A stretch of 64,000 nucleotides of DNA from Filimonas zeae (GCF_014641615.1 NZ_BMIB01000009.1:1-64000), one strand, 5' to 3'; positions 51,626-60,660 are shown, numbered from the stretch's first letter. The notes: a model not told the origin generated them from the sequence alone. Program-made: numbers and translations.

Positions 51626-53218
51626 ATGAAACGAACAGCTTTTAAAATAGCATCCTTATGTATGTTACTATCAGGTACGGCCTGTAAAAAATATCTGGAT
51701 ATTAACAATAACCCCAACGCAGCTACCTCAGCCTCAGCAGAAAACATTATACCGCAGGCGCTGGCCGCTACAGCAGGTGTGTTAAACAGCTATAACAACT
51801 ATGGCTCGCAGCTGGTGGGCTATATGGCCAATGCCGGCGGGTATGGCGGCTTTGGTTCTGCCGTTACCTATAATTTTTCCAGTGCAGATTATAACAACCT
51901 CTGGTCGGGTACATATGATAATCTGGAAGACTACCAGACCATCATCAACCAAACCAACAGTCAGATACCGGAGTACGGCTATTACAATGCCGCCGCCCGT
52001 ATTATGCGCGCTATGGATTTTCAGTTGCTGGTAGATGCGTATAACGATGTGCCTTATACCGATGCCCTGCAAGGCGAGGGAAACCTTACACCCGATTATG
52101 CCGCGGCAAAGGATATATATGCAGATCTGGCCCGCCAGCTGGATACCGCCATTGCCATCATTAACCGTACCGATACCGCTTCCGGTGAAATTAAACACAT
52201 GGGCAGTGTGGATATTCTGTTTGGTGGCGATGGTGAATTATGGAAGCAATATGCCAACACCCTCAAGCTGCGTTTGCTGGTAAAAGCAGGGGATAAAGCT
52301 ACGTTTGATAACAAGACGTTTGATGCTGCCGGCTTTCTGGAAACAGATGCTAAAATTAACCCCGGCTACACAAGGGACAATGGTAAGCAAAACCCGCAGT
52401 GGAACAACTGGGCCTATACCTATACCGGTGGTGCCGCTACCCGCTCCTGGATGCCCACCACCTGGGCGCTCAGCTTTTACGATGGCAGCAAACTGGATGA
52501 TCCCCGTGGGTATGTGGTATACCGCAGTTTCCCTTCCACACCCACCAACCAGCTGGGGTACGAGAACAGCAATGTAGCTTCCAGCCCTTCCGGCAGCGCC
52601 TGGTTTGCGTATGTAAACAGCGATGCCAATTCCACTTCCACCTCAGGCGGTAACAGCATTGGTGTGCTCAAGGGGCCTGACGCAGGCTTTCCGGTAATGC
52701 TGGCCGCAGAAAGTTATTTTCTACAGGCAGAAGCGGCGTTAAAAGGTATTATTACCGGTACACCCGCCACGTTGTTTGATGCGGGTATACTGGCCTCTTT
52801 TGAGTACCTGTACCAGTTGCCCAATGGTACTTATTCTGCCGATCCTGACTGGGTATCACCCTCCGGCGACTACCAGTATTACAAGGAAACGAATGAAGGC
52901 AACTACCTGGCAAATTTTGCACTGGCCACTACCGATGCACAGAAGCTGGAAGCCATTATTACCCAGAAGTACATAGCACTCAACTTTATTAACGCACAGG
53001 AAGCCTGGAACGATTACCGCAGAACGCATTACCCCACTATTACAGCGGGTAGTACCGATGCTACGGCAACCTTTGCTTCTATACAGAGTGTAAGCAGCAG
53101 AACGGATAAACTGCCTTCCCGCATTTTATATCCCACGTCTGAAACCAATTACAATCCGCAGCATGTGCCAAAGAATATCAGTCCTTTTACTTCCAGTATT
53201 TTCTGGGCCATACCATAA
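51626..53218 (+). CDS. SusD/RagB-type nutrient-binding lipoprotein
   Basis: A 530-residue lipoprotein with lipobox LLSGTACKKYLD (Cys20). It is the SusD_2-like type: KYLDINNNPNAATSASAENIIPQALAATAGVL, helical TPR-like packing, and the C-terminal 'TDAQKLEAIITQKYIALNFINAQEAWNDYRRTHYPT' motif. It partners with the SusC gene 24 bp upstream for glycan capture at the cell surface. Substrate is not deducible. Confidence 0.93.
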   Translation: MKRTAFKIASLCMLLSGTACKKYLDINNNPNAATSASAENIIPQALAATAGVLNSYNNYGSQLVGYMANAGGYGGFGSAVTYNFSSADYNNLWSGTYDNLEDYQTIINQTNSQIPEYGYYNAAARIMRAMDFQLLVDAYNDVPYTDALQGEGNLTPDYAAAKDIYADLARQLDTAIAIINRTDTASGEIKHMGSVDILFGGDGELWKQYANTLKLRLLVKAGDKATFDNKTFDAAGFLETDAKINPGYTRDNGKQNPQWNNWAYTYTGGAATRSWMPTTWALSFYDGSKLDDPRGYVVYRSFPSTPTNQLGYENSNVASSPSGSAWFAYVNSDANSTSTSGGNSIGVLKGPDAGFPVMLAAESYFLQAEAALKGIITGTPATLFDAGILASFEYLYQLPNGTYSADPDWVSPSGDYQYYKETNEGNYLANFALATTDAQKLEAIITQKYIALNFINAQEAWNDYRRTHYPTITAGSTDATATFASIQSVSSRTDKLPSRILYPTSETNYNPQHVPKNISPFTSSIFWAIP

Positions 53219-53236
53219 CAGCTTAAAACATATATC

Positions 53237-54190
53237 ATGAAACCTGTTAACCATATATGCATAGCCCTGCTGCTGGCGGTAAGCATTAGCTCCTGCCTTA
53301 AACGCGATTCTGTTTTTGATGCCACAGACTCACCGGCGGTGGTGGAGTTTTCCAATACTGGTACCCCCACCATAGATACTTTTCCGCTGTTTAAATCGGA
53401 TGTAGGGGCTTTGAAGGAAGGCGATTCTTCCACTTTCAATATCAACATAGCTTATGTAAGTGCTTCCGGCGCACCCAATGATGTAGTGGTGTCACTATCG
53501 GTAAACGAAGCCGATCTTACCGCATTTAACAAAGCAGCAGGTACCAGCTACAGCATGCCCCCGGCAGATGTATATACGCTGCCTGCACAGGCCGTAATAC
53601 ACAAAGGCGCTAACGAGGTACAAATAAAAGTGCCGGTAAAAAGAACCGCTGCTTTTAACTACGATGCCAGTTATGCCATTCCCGTAAAAATAACCTCCGC
53701 CGGTGGGGCGGGCATCAGCAGTGCTTTCGGGCAGGCCATATACGCTTTCTCGGCACGTAACAGCTACGATGGTGCTTTTACCGTTACCGGTACTTTTTAC
53801 GATTCTACATTGGGTACCGTTGCCACAGCAGAGTACCCCAAACACATTAACCTGATTACCGATGGCGCAAGGGGAGCGGGATATTACGATGCAGACGCCG
53901 CTTCGTACCGCTACACTTTTTACAATAACGGAGGAGCCAGCTACTACGGCAACTTTGCACCCATTTTTCATTTTGATGATAATGGCAATGTTACCAGCGT
54001 AACTAACTACTACGGCCAGGGTACCAACTCTAACCTGCGCTCGGCGGCGTTAGACCCCTCCGGCATAAACAAAATGACGTTTGACAGTGAAGGAAAGCCC
54101 GACAAACTGGAGGTAAGCTATTACATGATCCAGAGCGGTAAAATAAGGCTGACCATTAAAGAGACTTTTACCTATACAGGCGAAAGATAA
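53237..54190 (+). CDS. DUF1735 domain-containing lipoprotein
   Basis: A 317-residue exported protein with a lipoprotein signal MKPVNHICIALLLAVSISSCLKRD (Cys20). The N-terminal half carries a DUF1735-like immunoglobulin-like fold: DSSTFNINIAYVSASGAPNDVVVSLSVNEADLTAFNKAAGTSYSMPPADVYTLPAQAVIHKGANEVQIKVPVK. The second half is a beta-rich part with YRYTFYNNGGASYYGNFAPIFHFDD. In Bacteroidota PULs such genes directly follow susD, as here (18-bp gap), and are often surface glycan-binding components. Confidence 0.88.
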   Translation: MKPVNHICIALLLAVSISSCLKRDSVFDATDSPAVVEFSNTGTPTIDTFPLFKSDVGALKEGDSSTFNINIAYVSASGAPNDVVVSLSVNEADLTAFNKAAGTSYSMPPADVYTLPAQAVIHKGANEVQIKVPVKRTAAFNYDASYAIPVKITSAGGAGISSAFGQAIYAFSARNSYDGAFTVTGTFYDSTLGTVATAEYPKHINLITDGARGAGYYDADAASYRYTFYNNGGASYYGNFAPIFHFDDNGNVTSVTNYYGQGTNSNLRSAALDPSGINKMTFDSEGKPDKLEVSYYMIQSGKIRLTIKETFTYTGER

Positions 54191-54220
54191 ATAGCCGTTA
54201 GTTTTTATTCTCATGTAAGG

Positions 54221-54264
54221 AACAGCCTCCACTGCCTGGAGCGGCCGGGGGCTGTTTAGTTTTT
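54221..54264 (+). terminator. Terminator 1 after the SusCD operon
   Basis: AACAGCCtCC / GGgGGCTGTT forms a hairpin with an internal GC-rich loop, followed by TTTAGTTTTT, 30 bp after the DUF1735 stop. Confidence 0.7.
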
Positions 54265-54278
54265 AAGTGATGATATCG

Positions 54279-54307
54279 GGTTGCCTTTTCAGGCAACCTT
54301 CTTTTTT
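54279..54307 (+). terminator. Terminator 2 after the SusCD operon
   Basis: GGTTGCC-ttttca-GGCAACC followed by TTCTTTTTT, a compact perfect stem. Confidence 0.9.
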
Positions 54308-54338
54308 AGGGCCATAACCGGCCTTCGAAATGTGGAAA

Positions 54339-54382
54339 AGTCCATGTCAACTCCATGTCTGGTCCATATCAGGTCCGTGTCA
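54339..54382 (+). repeat. Four 11-bp direct repeats (TCCATGTCA-type)
   Basis: AGTCCATGTCA, ACTCCATGTCT, GGTCCATATCA and GGTCCGTGTCA follow each other without gaps. Eleven bases is one helical turn, so each copy would face the same side of the DNA. Confidence 0.75.
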
Positions 54383-54528
54383 ACCCCGGCGCTCCTTCAT
54401 CCATCCTCCGTACATCCTTCCACCCATCGGCGTAGATGCTACCAGGGTAACCTAAAGCAGCCTGTTTTCGGGAAGAAATTATAATAATCCTGTATATTTA
54501 GCCCCAGACACGATCATAACCCTTTATT

Positions 54529-54903
54529 ATGTCAACGCCGGAACAACTGCTGCATTTTGATAAAAACGCCGTACCCGCTCTGCTGGGCGATAGCAGTGAA
54601 TTTGTAGCAGCTGTACTGGAAATGGTAGTGGTAGAACTGCAACGTGCCATTGCCGCTGTTCAGTACCACACCGCAGCGCAAAACCTGCCCCTGGTTACTG
54701 CCGAAGCACATAAACTATACGGAACCGCCCTTACCGCCGGATTGCCTGCATTGGGCCATCTTTCTCAAAAGCTGGAGCATATCACAGCGTGGGATGCCGT
54801 AGAAATACCTGCGCTGGTGGAGCAGCTACAGGCAGAGGTGCATACAGCTACAGGTGAAATAAACGCCTACCTTACAGAAAGCGAAAACTCAGGCAACCTG
54901 TAA
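54529..54903 (+). CDS. Hpt-like domain protein
   Basis: A 124-residue helical protein. The segment VTAEAHKLYGTALTAGLPALGHLSQKLEHI resembles the histidine phosphotransfer motif (xHxLKGxAxxxGxxxL) with His65-like placement in EAHKLYG, in a four-helix setting. It is probably a single-domain phosphotransfer protein or a degenerate relative; Lys after His-x is changed to Tyr before Gly. It lies downstream of phased 11-bp repeats and overlaps doxX by 15 bp convergently. Confidence 0.6.
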   Translation: MSTPEQLLHFDKNAVPALLGDSSEFVAAVLEMVVVELQRAIAAVQYHTAAQNLPLVTAEAHKLYGTALTAGLPALGHLSQKLEHITAWDAVEIPALVEQLQAEVHTATGEINAYLTESENSGNL

Positions 54904-55269
54904 AGCCGCCTTTCTTTTCCAGAGAAAATAAGAAAGCAACATCACCGCCAGTACTATCAACGGAAAAAAGGCTTCCCCACCCAGGCCGTCTGTAAAATAC
55001 CACGACAGAGAAGCCGCAATAAAGTTACAGGTGAAGCCGGCGTAAGCCCACTCCTTTATAGTGCGGTATTTAGGCTGTATAACGGCAATTACACCCAGCA
55101 CCTTGGCAATGCCTACAATGGTAAGCACATACTCCGGATAGCCCAGCTGCTTAAACGCATCCACACCCGCCTGCGCGTGCATCAGCCCACCAATGCCATC
55201 CATCAGCATAAACAGGGCGAATATGGTGGTGATAATCCATTGTGCTACCGTAATTCTTTTCGATGTCAT
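54889..55269 (-). CDS. DoxX family membrane protein
   Basis: A 126-residue inner-membrane protein with four helices: WIITTIFALFMLMDGIGGLMHAQAGVDAFKQLGYPEYVLTIVGIAKVLGVIAVIQPKYRTIKEWAYAGFTCNFIAASLSWYFTDGLGGEAFFPLIVLAVMLLSYFLWKRKAALQV. The 'LGYPEYVLTIVGIAKVLGVIAV' segment is typical of DoxX-like proteins. Function uncertain (quinone- or stress-related). Its 3' end overlaps the Hpt-like gene by 15 bp. Confidence 0.85.
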   Translation of the reverse strand: MTSKRITVAQWIITTIFALFMLMDGIGGLMHAQAGVDAFKQLGYPEYVLTIVGIAKVLGVIAVIQPKYRTIKEWAYAGFTCNFIAASLSWYFTDGLGGEAFFPLIVLAVMLLSYFLWKRKAALQVA

Positions 55270-55420
55270 ATAGTACGTTTTTTAAGAACACAAACATAAC
55301 CATATCATACCCGGTAAGCACTGTGCAAAAAAGACAATGTATAGGGGTGTTTAAGCCAATGTGAAAGTAGTGATGGCCCGCCTGCACGGCAGGCCATCAA
55401 ATGTTTTACTGTCCTGATCC

Positions 55421-56305
55421 TTAGCTGATTTTATGCAGCACCAGATTGTCGTAATAGATATAATCCTGTGTAGATACACCCCAGTCTGCAAGGCTACTGC
55501 CACCACGGAAGGTGTGGAAGGTCATGGTTTTAATTAAACGTTTAGCATCGTTGGTGGTCCACCGCATAGCACGGTCCAGCACAATGGTACCGTCTATCGC
55601 AATCTGCACATGGCCATCGGTGTTACTTCCGGTATTGCTTTTAATGTACAGGTGTACATGATACCACTGGCCTTTAACCAGTGCGCCGGAGCTGGGGAAG
55701 CTTTTGCCATAGCTGTCGCCATAGTTACCGGCCTGATCTCTGTGGTACAGATAGGGCTGAAAGTACACACGGCCAGGATTGCTGTTGGGGGAGTACCACA
55801 TCAGGCGCAGACTGCCACCGTTACCATCCCATCCCGGGTCGCCGCCGGTATTGCCATCGCCCACTGTAAAGCCAAAGCCTACCTTACCGCCACGGCCCCA
55901 GTTAAACTGGCTGTGAAACTTCACATCATAATCCAGTTCATACGCCGAACCGTCAGAAATGTCCACATTGGCAATCAGCCCACCCGCACCGCTCAGTGCA
56001 TTGGGCAGCAGGGTGGCACGGGCGCTTTTACCCCCGCCGTTACCGTTAGAGATGTAGGCCCGCGAATCGTTCCAGCCGCTTACGTTACCAAAGTCGGCCG
56101 CCGCCTGGGCAGCGGTGTAGGTGGTCATGTTGGTAAGGTTTTCCCAGTTAATGGTCTGGTTGGCATAGATAGCAGCGATGCTTACATCGGTAGCTGATTT
56201 TTCACCGGTTAGCGGTAACTGGCCACTGGCTTCAGCGCTCTTGCGGCAGCTGAACAGGGTTAGCGCAGGCAGCGCCAGCAGCAACATTGGTTTTTTGAAT
56301 AGCAT
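55421..56305 (-). CDS. Polysaccharide-lyase-like lipoprotein
   Basis: A 294-residue lipoprotein if started at the ATG at 56305: MLFKKPMLLLALPALTLFSCRKS, lipidated Cys20 (the longer start at 56341 adds 12 residues). The mature part resembles jelly-roll polysaccharide-lyase domains of the PL14-like type: SAYELDYDVKFHSQFNWGRGGKVGFGFTVGDGNTGGDPGWDGNGGSLRLMWYSPNSNPGRVYFQPYLYHRDQAGNYGDSYG and GQWYHVHLYIKSNTGSNTDGHVQIAIDGTIVLDRAMRWT. Alginate or related uronan could be the substrate; this is inference. Divergent from the LytTR regulator. Confidence 0.65.
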   Translation of the reverse strand: MLFKKPMLLLALPALTLFSCRKSAEASGQLPLTGEKSATDVSIAAIYANQTINWENLTNMTTYTAAQAAADFGNVSGWNDSRAYISNGNGGGKSARATLLPNALSGAGGLIANVDISDGSAYELDYDVKFHSQFNWGRGGKVGFGFTVGDGNTGGDPGWDGNGGSLRLMWYSPNSNPGRVYFQPYLYHRDQAGNYGDSYGKSFPSSGALVKGQWYHVHLYIKSNTGSNTDGHVQIAIDGTIVLDRAMRWTTNDAKRLIKTMTFHTFRGGSSLADWGVSTQDYIYYDNLVLHKIS

Positions 56306-56481
56306 TAGCGTTGCCGCATAACGGCATTGATTTTGTTTCATATAGAGCAATTTTTGTGCACCTAAATTGCATCACAAGCTTGTAGATACCTAAAAACCGG
56401 CTACGTCAAAAACTCTACAGGCGCAATTTTTGTTGTTGAGAATGAATTGCCTGGGAAACATTCAACGCTGATAACCTGAAC

Positions 56482-57228
56482 ATGATACGTACACTGATTA
56501 TAGACGATGAACCTGCTATACGGAGAGACACCGGCCGCCTGATGGAAAACAGGGAGGGTTTCTTCCTCACCGGCAGCTGTGGCACCCTTGCCGAAGCAGG
56601 TGTGTTAATAGCCAATACACAGCCCGATCTGCTGTTGCTGGACATTGAACTAAGCGATGGTTCCGGCTTTGATTTGCTCGATGCCTTTCCTGATCGCAAC
56701 TTCCGTGTAGTGTTCATTACCGCCTATAATCATTATGCCATCAAAGCCATTAAATACGGTGCGTTTGATTACCTGCTGAAGCCGCTGGAAGAAGAGGAGT
56801 TTGCCGCCACGCTCAACCGCGTAAAACAATACCCGCAGATGCAGACGGAGCAGCACGTAGTAGCCAGGGAACACCTGAAACCCTCTACGGTAAACAACCG
56901 CATTGTACTACGCTCGCAACAGTACCTGCAGGTGGTTACTTTTGAGGAGATCAGCTATTGCCAGGGCGAAGGAAGTTACACCACCTTTTATTTAACCGAT
57001 AACCGGAAGGTAACCGTTTCGCGCCCTATGAAAGAATATGAAGAGTTACTGCCGGAACATTTGTTTGTACGCACCCACCAGAGTTATCTGGTAAACCTGC
57101 AAGGCATTGAACGGCTGCATAAGGATGGCTATATTATTTTGAGAAACGGTACAGAAATACCCGTATCTACCCGCCGTAAAGACTATGTGATGCAGCTGCT
57201 GACCGGCCAGTTGCGTAAAACATTCTGA
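56482..57228 (+). CDS. LytTR-family response regulator
   Basis: A 248-residue response regulator. The receiver domain (1-120) has Asp54 in LLLLDIELSDGSGF and conserved Lys in FDYLLKPLEEEE. The C-terminal half is a LytTR DNA-binding domain: RIVLRSQQYLQVVTFEEISYCQGEGSYTTFYLTDNRKVTVSRPMKEYEELLPEHLFVRTHQSYLVNLQGIERLHKDGYIILRNGTEIPVSTRRKDYV. LytTR domains bind two direct repeats about 21-22 bp apart. It is cotranscribed with a LytS-like kinase 17 bp downstream. Confidence 0.93.
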   Translation: MIRTLIIDDEPAIRRDTGRLMENREGFFLTGSCGTLAEAGVLIANTQPDLLLLDIELSDGSGFDLLDAFPDRNFRVVFITAYNHYAIKAIKYGAFDYLLKPLEEEEFAATLNRVKQYPQMQTEQHVVAREHLKPSTVNNRIVLRSQQYLQVVTFEEISYCQGEGSYTTFYLTDNRKVTVSRPMKEYEELLPEHLFVRTHQSYLVNLQGIERLHKDGYIILRNGTEIPVSTRRKDYVMQLLTGQLRKTF

Positions 57229-57245
57229 TATATTAACTGCGCTAC

Positions 57246-59147
57246 ATGATAAAACATCTGTGGGCTGTAACAGCCTTTCTGCTCTGCACTATTTTGTGGA
57301 TGGCCTGCCGGGAGGAAAAAAGGCAACCCGCTGCCGCTGCCGCCGTTACCCCGGTGGTGAACGAAACAGAAAACGCACTTTCCCGCCTGGTGGATATAGA
57401 GGCCCGCTACACCACCGATTCGCTGAAAAGACAACTACAACAGCTGGCACCTCACGTACGCGATTACCGCTCACGCGCGCTATACAACTATCTGCTGGGC
57501 AACCGCTACCTGAATAATAAAGAAGCCGATTCTGCCACCGCCTGTTACCAGCGCATGCTTACTGGTGTACTACCCGATACTGCCAGAGACATGGAACTGA
57601 TACTGTTGCAGAAAGCCGGCCTGCTGCGCACCAGCATGGATACTGCCATAGACGATCAGACCTTTGAGCGGCTGCATGCCATTATAAAGCTGGCAGAGCA
57701 ACACAAAGCCCCGCATATATGGCGCGTATACAACCTGGCTGCTGAAACCTATTTCCGCTATGGCGATACTGCCAGGCCGGAATACTATACCCGCCGGTCT
57801 ATGGCCACCTGGCCCGACTCTGCCGATATTTACCAATGGTCCGTGTACATGGAACGCCTGTCCCGCGCGCAGGAGATAAAAGACAATATTGAACTGGCGA
57901 TGGTGTATGAAGACAGCGCGCTGTACTACGCCAATCAGATACAGGATAAAAAACGCCTGGCCACCGTATACGCTGCCAAAGGCGTGCTGTATTTGCGCGC
58001 CCACCAGTTTGAAGAAGGCCATAAATGGACAGACTCCGGCTTTGCATTAAAACAACAAATCAACGAACTTACCTACAACGACTGGCTGAACAAAGGCATG
58101 ACCTTTACCGAAAAAGGCACCCCCGGTAAAGCCATTCCCTATCTGCAGAACGCCCTGGAGATTGCCCGTAAACAGCGCAACCACAACCTGCTGAACAAAG
58201 CCTACGGCACCATTTATGAGGCTTACTGGCAATTGGGCGACTACAAGCACGCTGCCCGGTATATGGACTCCTCCGGCAATGCCGCCATGAAAGCCATGTA
58301 CCAGCAGCAATACAAACAGGTGGCCCGCCTGCAGGCCGTAAACGACCTGAAAGAAGAGCAACTGAAAACCGTTGCCCTTAACAAAGAAAACGAAAACAAA
58401 GCCCTGCAATTACGCCAGCAAAAATGGCTGATGATCGTTTTCGGCGGCTTGCTATTGGTGGCTGCCGGCATAGCCTACCTGCTGGTAGAACGCCGCAACC
58501 TGCGCACCCGCCAGAAGCATATTGAACTGGAGCAGCAACTATTGCGCAGCCAGATGGAACCCCACTTTATTTTCAACACCTTGTCCGTACTGCAAAGCTA
58601 TATCCGTAACCACGAGCCCGAAAAAGCCGTGAAATACCTGAACCAGTTTGCCCGCCTGCTACGCCTGAACCTGGAGAACAGCCGCGAAAACCTGGTAGAA
58701 CTGAAAGACGAAGTAGAAGCTCTGGAAAACTACCTGAGCCTGCAGGCCATGCGCTTTGAAGGCACTTTCGATTACACCGTAAACGTATTTGAAGGCTACG
58801 AAGAAGAAGACATTTGCATTCCCCCCATGCTGCTGCAACCCTTTGTGGAGAATGCCATACAGCACGGCATGCGCAACCTGGATTACAAGGGCCACATCCA
58901 CGTACAAATCCAACTAAAAGGCAAAGCGCTACACTGTACCATTGAAGATAACGGCACCGGCCTGCAACCCGGCATTGCGCCCATAGGCAAAAGATCACTC
59001 TCCGGCATCATTACCCAGGAAAGATTGGCCTTGTTAAGCCGCCAGACCCACCAGCCTGCCACGCTGGTAATTACAGATAAAAATGAACAGGGCCAGCGGG
59101 GATTGAAGGTGGAAATGGTAATTCCGGTGCGGAAGCGCACACTGTAG
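57246..59147 (+). CDS. LytS-type sensor histidine kinase with TPR-like region
   Basis: A 633-residue kinase with an N-terminal signal/membrane segment (TAFLLCTILWMACREE), a helical TPR-like sensor part (about 50-370, with the Tyr-rich ALYNYLLGNRYLNNKEADSATACYQRML), a coiled coil, a membrane helix (KWLMIVFGGLLLVAAGIAYLLVER, about 395-420), and a LytS-type kinase core: QMEPHFIFNTLSVLQSYIRN (phospho-His) and MLLQPFVENAIQHGMRN. It pairs with the LytTR regulator upstream. Confidence 0.92.
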   Translation: MIKHLWAVTAFLLCTILWMACREEKRQPAAAAAVTPVVNETENALSRLVDIEARYTTDSLKRQLQQLAPHVRDYRSRALYNYLLGNRYLNNKEADSATACYQRMLTGVLPDTARDMELILLQKAGLLRTSMDTAIDDQTFERLHAIIKLAEQHKAPHIWRVYNLAAETYFRYGDTARPEYYTRRSMATWPDSADIYQWSVYMERLSRAQEIKDNIELAMVYEDSALYYANQIQDKKRLATVYAAKGVLYLRAHQFEEGHKWTDSGFALKQQINELTYNDWLNKGMTFTEKGTPGKAIPYLQNALEIARKQRNHNLLNKAYGTIYEAYWQLGDYKHAARYMDSSGNAAMKAMYQQQYKQVARLQAVNDLKEEQLKTVALNKENENKALQLRQQKWLMIVFGGLLLVAAGIAYLLVERRNLRTRQKHIELEQQLLRSQMEPHFIFNTLSVLQSYIRNHEPEKAVKYLNQFARLLRLNLENSRENLVELKDEVEALENYLSLQAMRFEGTFDYTVNVFEGYEEEDICIPPMLLQPFVENAIQHGMRNLDYKGHIHVQIQLKGKALHCTIEDNGTGLQPGIAPIGKRSLSGIITQERLALLSRQTHQPATLVITDKNEQGQRGLKVEMVIPVRKRTL

Positions 59148-59162
59148 CTGTTTACATTCCCT

Positions 59163-59213
59163 TACGGATTTACAGAAAACCACTACGGATTTCAGAAAAC
59201 TGCCAGCGGATAT
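59163..59213 (+). promoter_or_regulatory. Three direct repeats spaced exactly 21 bp (LytTR operator candidate)
   Basis: TACGGATTT at 59163-59171 and 59184-59192 and the related AGCGGATAT at 59205-59213 are spaced by 21 bp. LytTR proteins such as AgrA use 9-bp direct repeats with about 21-22 bp between starts. The repeats lie 16 bp after the LytS gene and 107 bp upstream of the DUF1266 gene, so they are well placed for an output promoter of this system. Confidence 0.6.
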
Positions 59214-59269
59214 ATACCCGCCTCAAATCCCTTTTACTGCGGTACTAATTTGCACTAAATAACAGGCCA

Positions 59270-60169
59270 ATGAACCAGGGAAACGCCACCGAACAATACC
59301 TGCAACAGTTGCGCAATATGGGCTTCAACGAAGACATGATTGAAATGTACCGCAAGCAGATGACCCAATATGTAGATGTAGCCAATAACTGGGCTTCTCA
59401 AATGAAAGATCAGCAGGAGACTATGGCTGCCGCTTTTGGAAACGTATTTGCGGCCGGTGCGGCAGCTGAATCACCCGAACCTTCTATTGTACTCAATCCG
59501 TCCTCTGCTTTAACCAATGCGGAGAAGTGGGCTATTGCCTGCGGAGCTGATGTGGCCGTTGCTAACCAACAGTACCTGAATGACGTACCCACCGGGCTGG
59601 GAAAACAAATGTGCCGCGAACTGCTGAGCGACTGGTGGGATATCGACAGCAGCGAGGAATTACAGGAAACCATCAGCTGGCTGAAAGAGGAGGGACACCG
59701 CCTGCAATACGATACCATTTGCCAGGCCCTTAACACTGTATCGGTAAAAGAAGCCAAAGAGTTTCTGCGCTCCTTTGCCGCCCGGTCTGAAGAAGAGGAG
59801 GAAACAGTCATTGAGCGCCTGCGCAACATGCGAGATGCACTGGAATTGTTCCGCGAAGAAGGGCTGATAGCCCCCGGCGAACAACCCGATTCGCTGATTT
59901 GGGATTACGCCCGCATTATTAATCTCAGCCGTGCTGGTTACGACGCCGGTTATATGGAATACCACGAAGCACTGGACACCATTATGAGCTGTGTGCCTGC
60001 TATAAAAGCCAGCTACACCTCATGGAAACAGTTATCAGTAGCCTATCAGTTTGCACGCTGCGTATGGAATGGGGTGGATGAAGAGGCTTTCAAAGCCTTC
60101 CGCAAAGGAATGGACTTACTATTGACGCACCCGGAAAGCCCCCGCGTGTTATTACCCTGGAACCTTTAA
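59270..60169 (+). CDS. DUF1266 domain-containing protein
   Basis: A 299-residue cytosolic protein. The DUF1266 pattern is in the middle: SALTNAEKWAIACGADVAVANQQYLNDVPTGLGKQMCRELLSDWWDIDSSEELQETISWLKEEGHRLQYDTI. The N-terminal part is a helical segment (LQQLRNMGFNEDMIEMYRKQMTQYVDVANNW) and the tail is alpha-helical with IKASYTSWKQLSVAYQFARCVW. Function unknown; the family is frequent near signalling and contact-dependent systems in other genomes. It heads a short operon with two hypothetical genes and sits behind the 21-bp repeats. Confidence 0.82.
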   Translation: MNQGNATEQYLQQLRNMGFNEDMIEMYRKQMTQYVDVANNWASQMKDQQETMAAAFGNVFAAGAAAESPEPSIVLNPSSALTNAEKWAIACGADVAVANQQYLNDVPTGLGKQMCRELLSDWWDIDSSEELQETISWLKEEGHRLQYDTICQALNTVSVKEAKEFLRSFAARSEEEEETVIERLRNMRDALELFREEGLIAPGEQPDSLIWDYARIINLSRAGYDAGYMEYHEALDTIMSCVPAIKASYTSWKQLSVAYQFARCVWNGVDEEAFKAFRKGMDLLLTHPESPRVLLPWNL

Positions 60170-60177
60170 TAAACCGT

Positions 60178-60660
60178 ATGTCGCAGCGGAACAACAGATA
60201 CACGCTGGCAGACCGGGTAATTATTCACCCCGACAAATGGTTGCAAAAGCTTGCGGTGGGAATAACTATACCGGCCATTATGCTAATGTTTGCAGCGCCC
60301 TTGCTGAAGGGGCCGCTGCTATGGCTGGCGCCCGGCTTACTGCTGGCTGCCTGTATAATACTGTTATGGTCTGACTGGTGCATCGTGTTCGATACCGCCA
60401 CCGCAGCCATACATTACAGCAGGCTGCGGCTGATAAACCGCATGGAAATACGGTTTGAGCACATTGACTCCATTGCACCGGTATCTAAAGGCGTTTACGG
60501 CACCTGCTATATGGTAACCGGGCGTAACGGCAAACGCATCCGCATAAGCACCTGGTACCGCTTTGGCCGTAGAAACCGCGCCCGCTACGAGGCTGGAGTG
60601 CTGCCACTGCTGGAGAACATGATACAGGACTCGTTCCGCGAAAAAAAAAGATTGTACTAA
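60178..60660 (+). CDS. Hypothetical membrane protein with PH-like tail
   Basis: A 160-residue protein with a two-helix hydrophobic segment (LAVGITIPAIMLMFAAPLL and LLWLAPGLLLAACIILLW) followed by a soluble, positively charged part (AAIHYSRLRLINRMEIRFEHIDSIAPVSKGVYGTCYMVTGRNGKRIRISTWYRFGRR) resembling bacterial PH-like domains. It lies 9 bp after the DUF1266 gene and is probably cotranscribed. Not recognised as a named family. Confidence 0.65.
   Translation: MSQRNNRYTLADRVIIHPDKWLQKLAVGITIPAIMLMFAAPLLKGPLLWLAPGLLLAACIILLWSDWCIVFDTATAAIHYSRLRLINRMEIRFEHIDSIAPVSKGVYGTCYMVTGRNGKRIRISTWYRFGRRNRARYEAGVLPLLENMIQDSFREKKRLY

Larger units (their letters stand above)
54191..54528. other. Terminators and phased repeats after the SusCD operon
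   Basis: No gene is supported. Two terminators occupy the first half. The second half holds four 11-bp direct repeats (54339-54382) and TCC/CAT-rich sequence leading to the Hpt-like gene. Confidence 0.5.
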
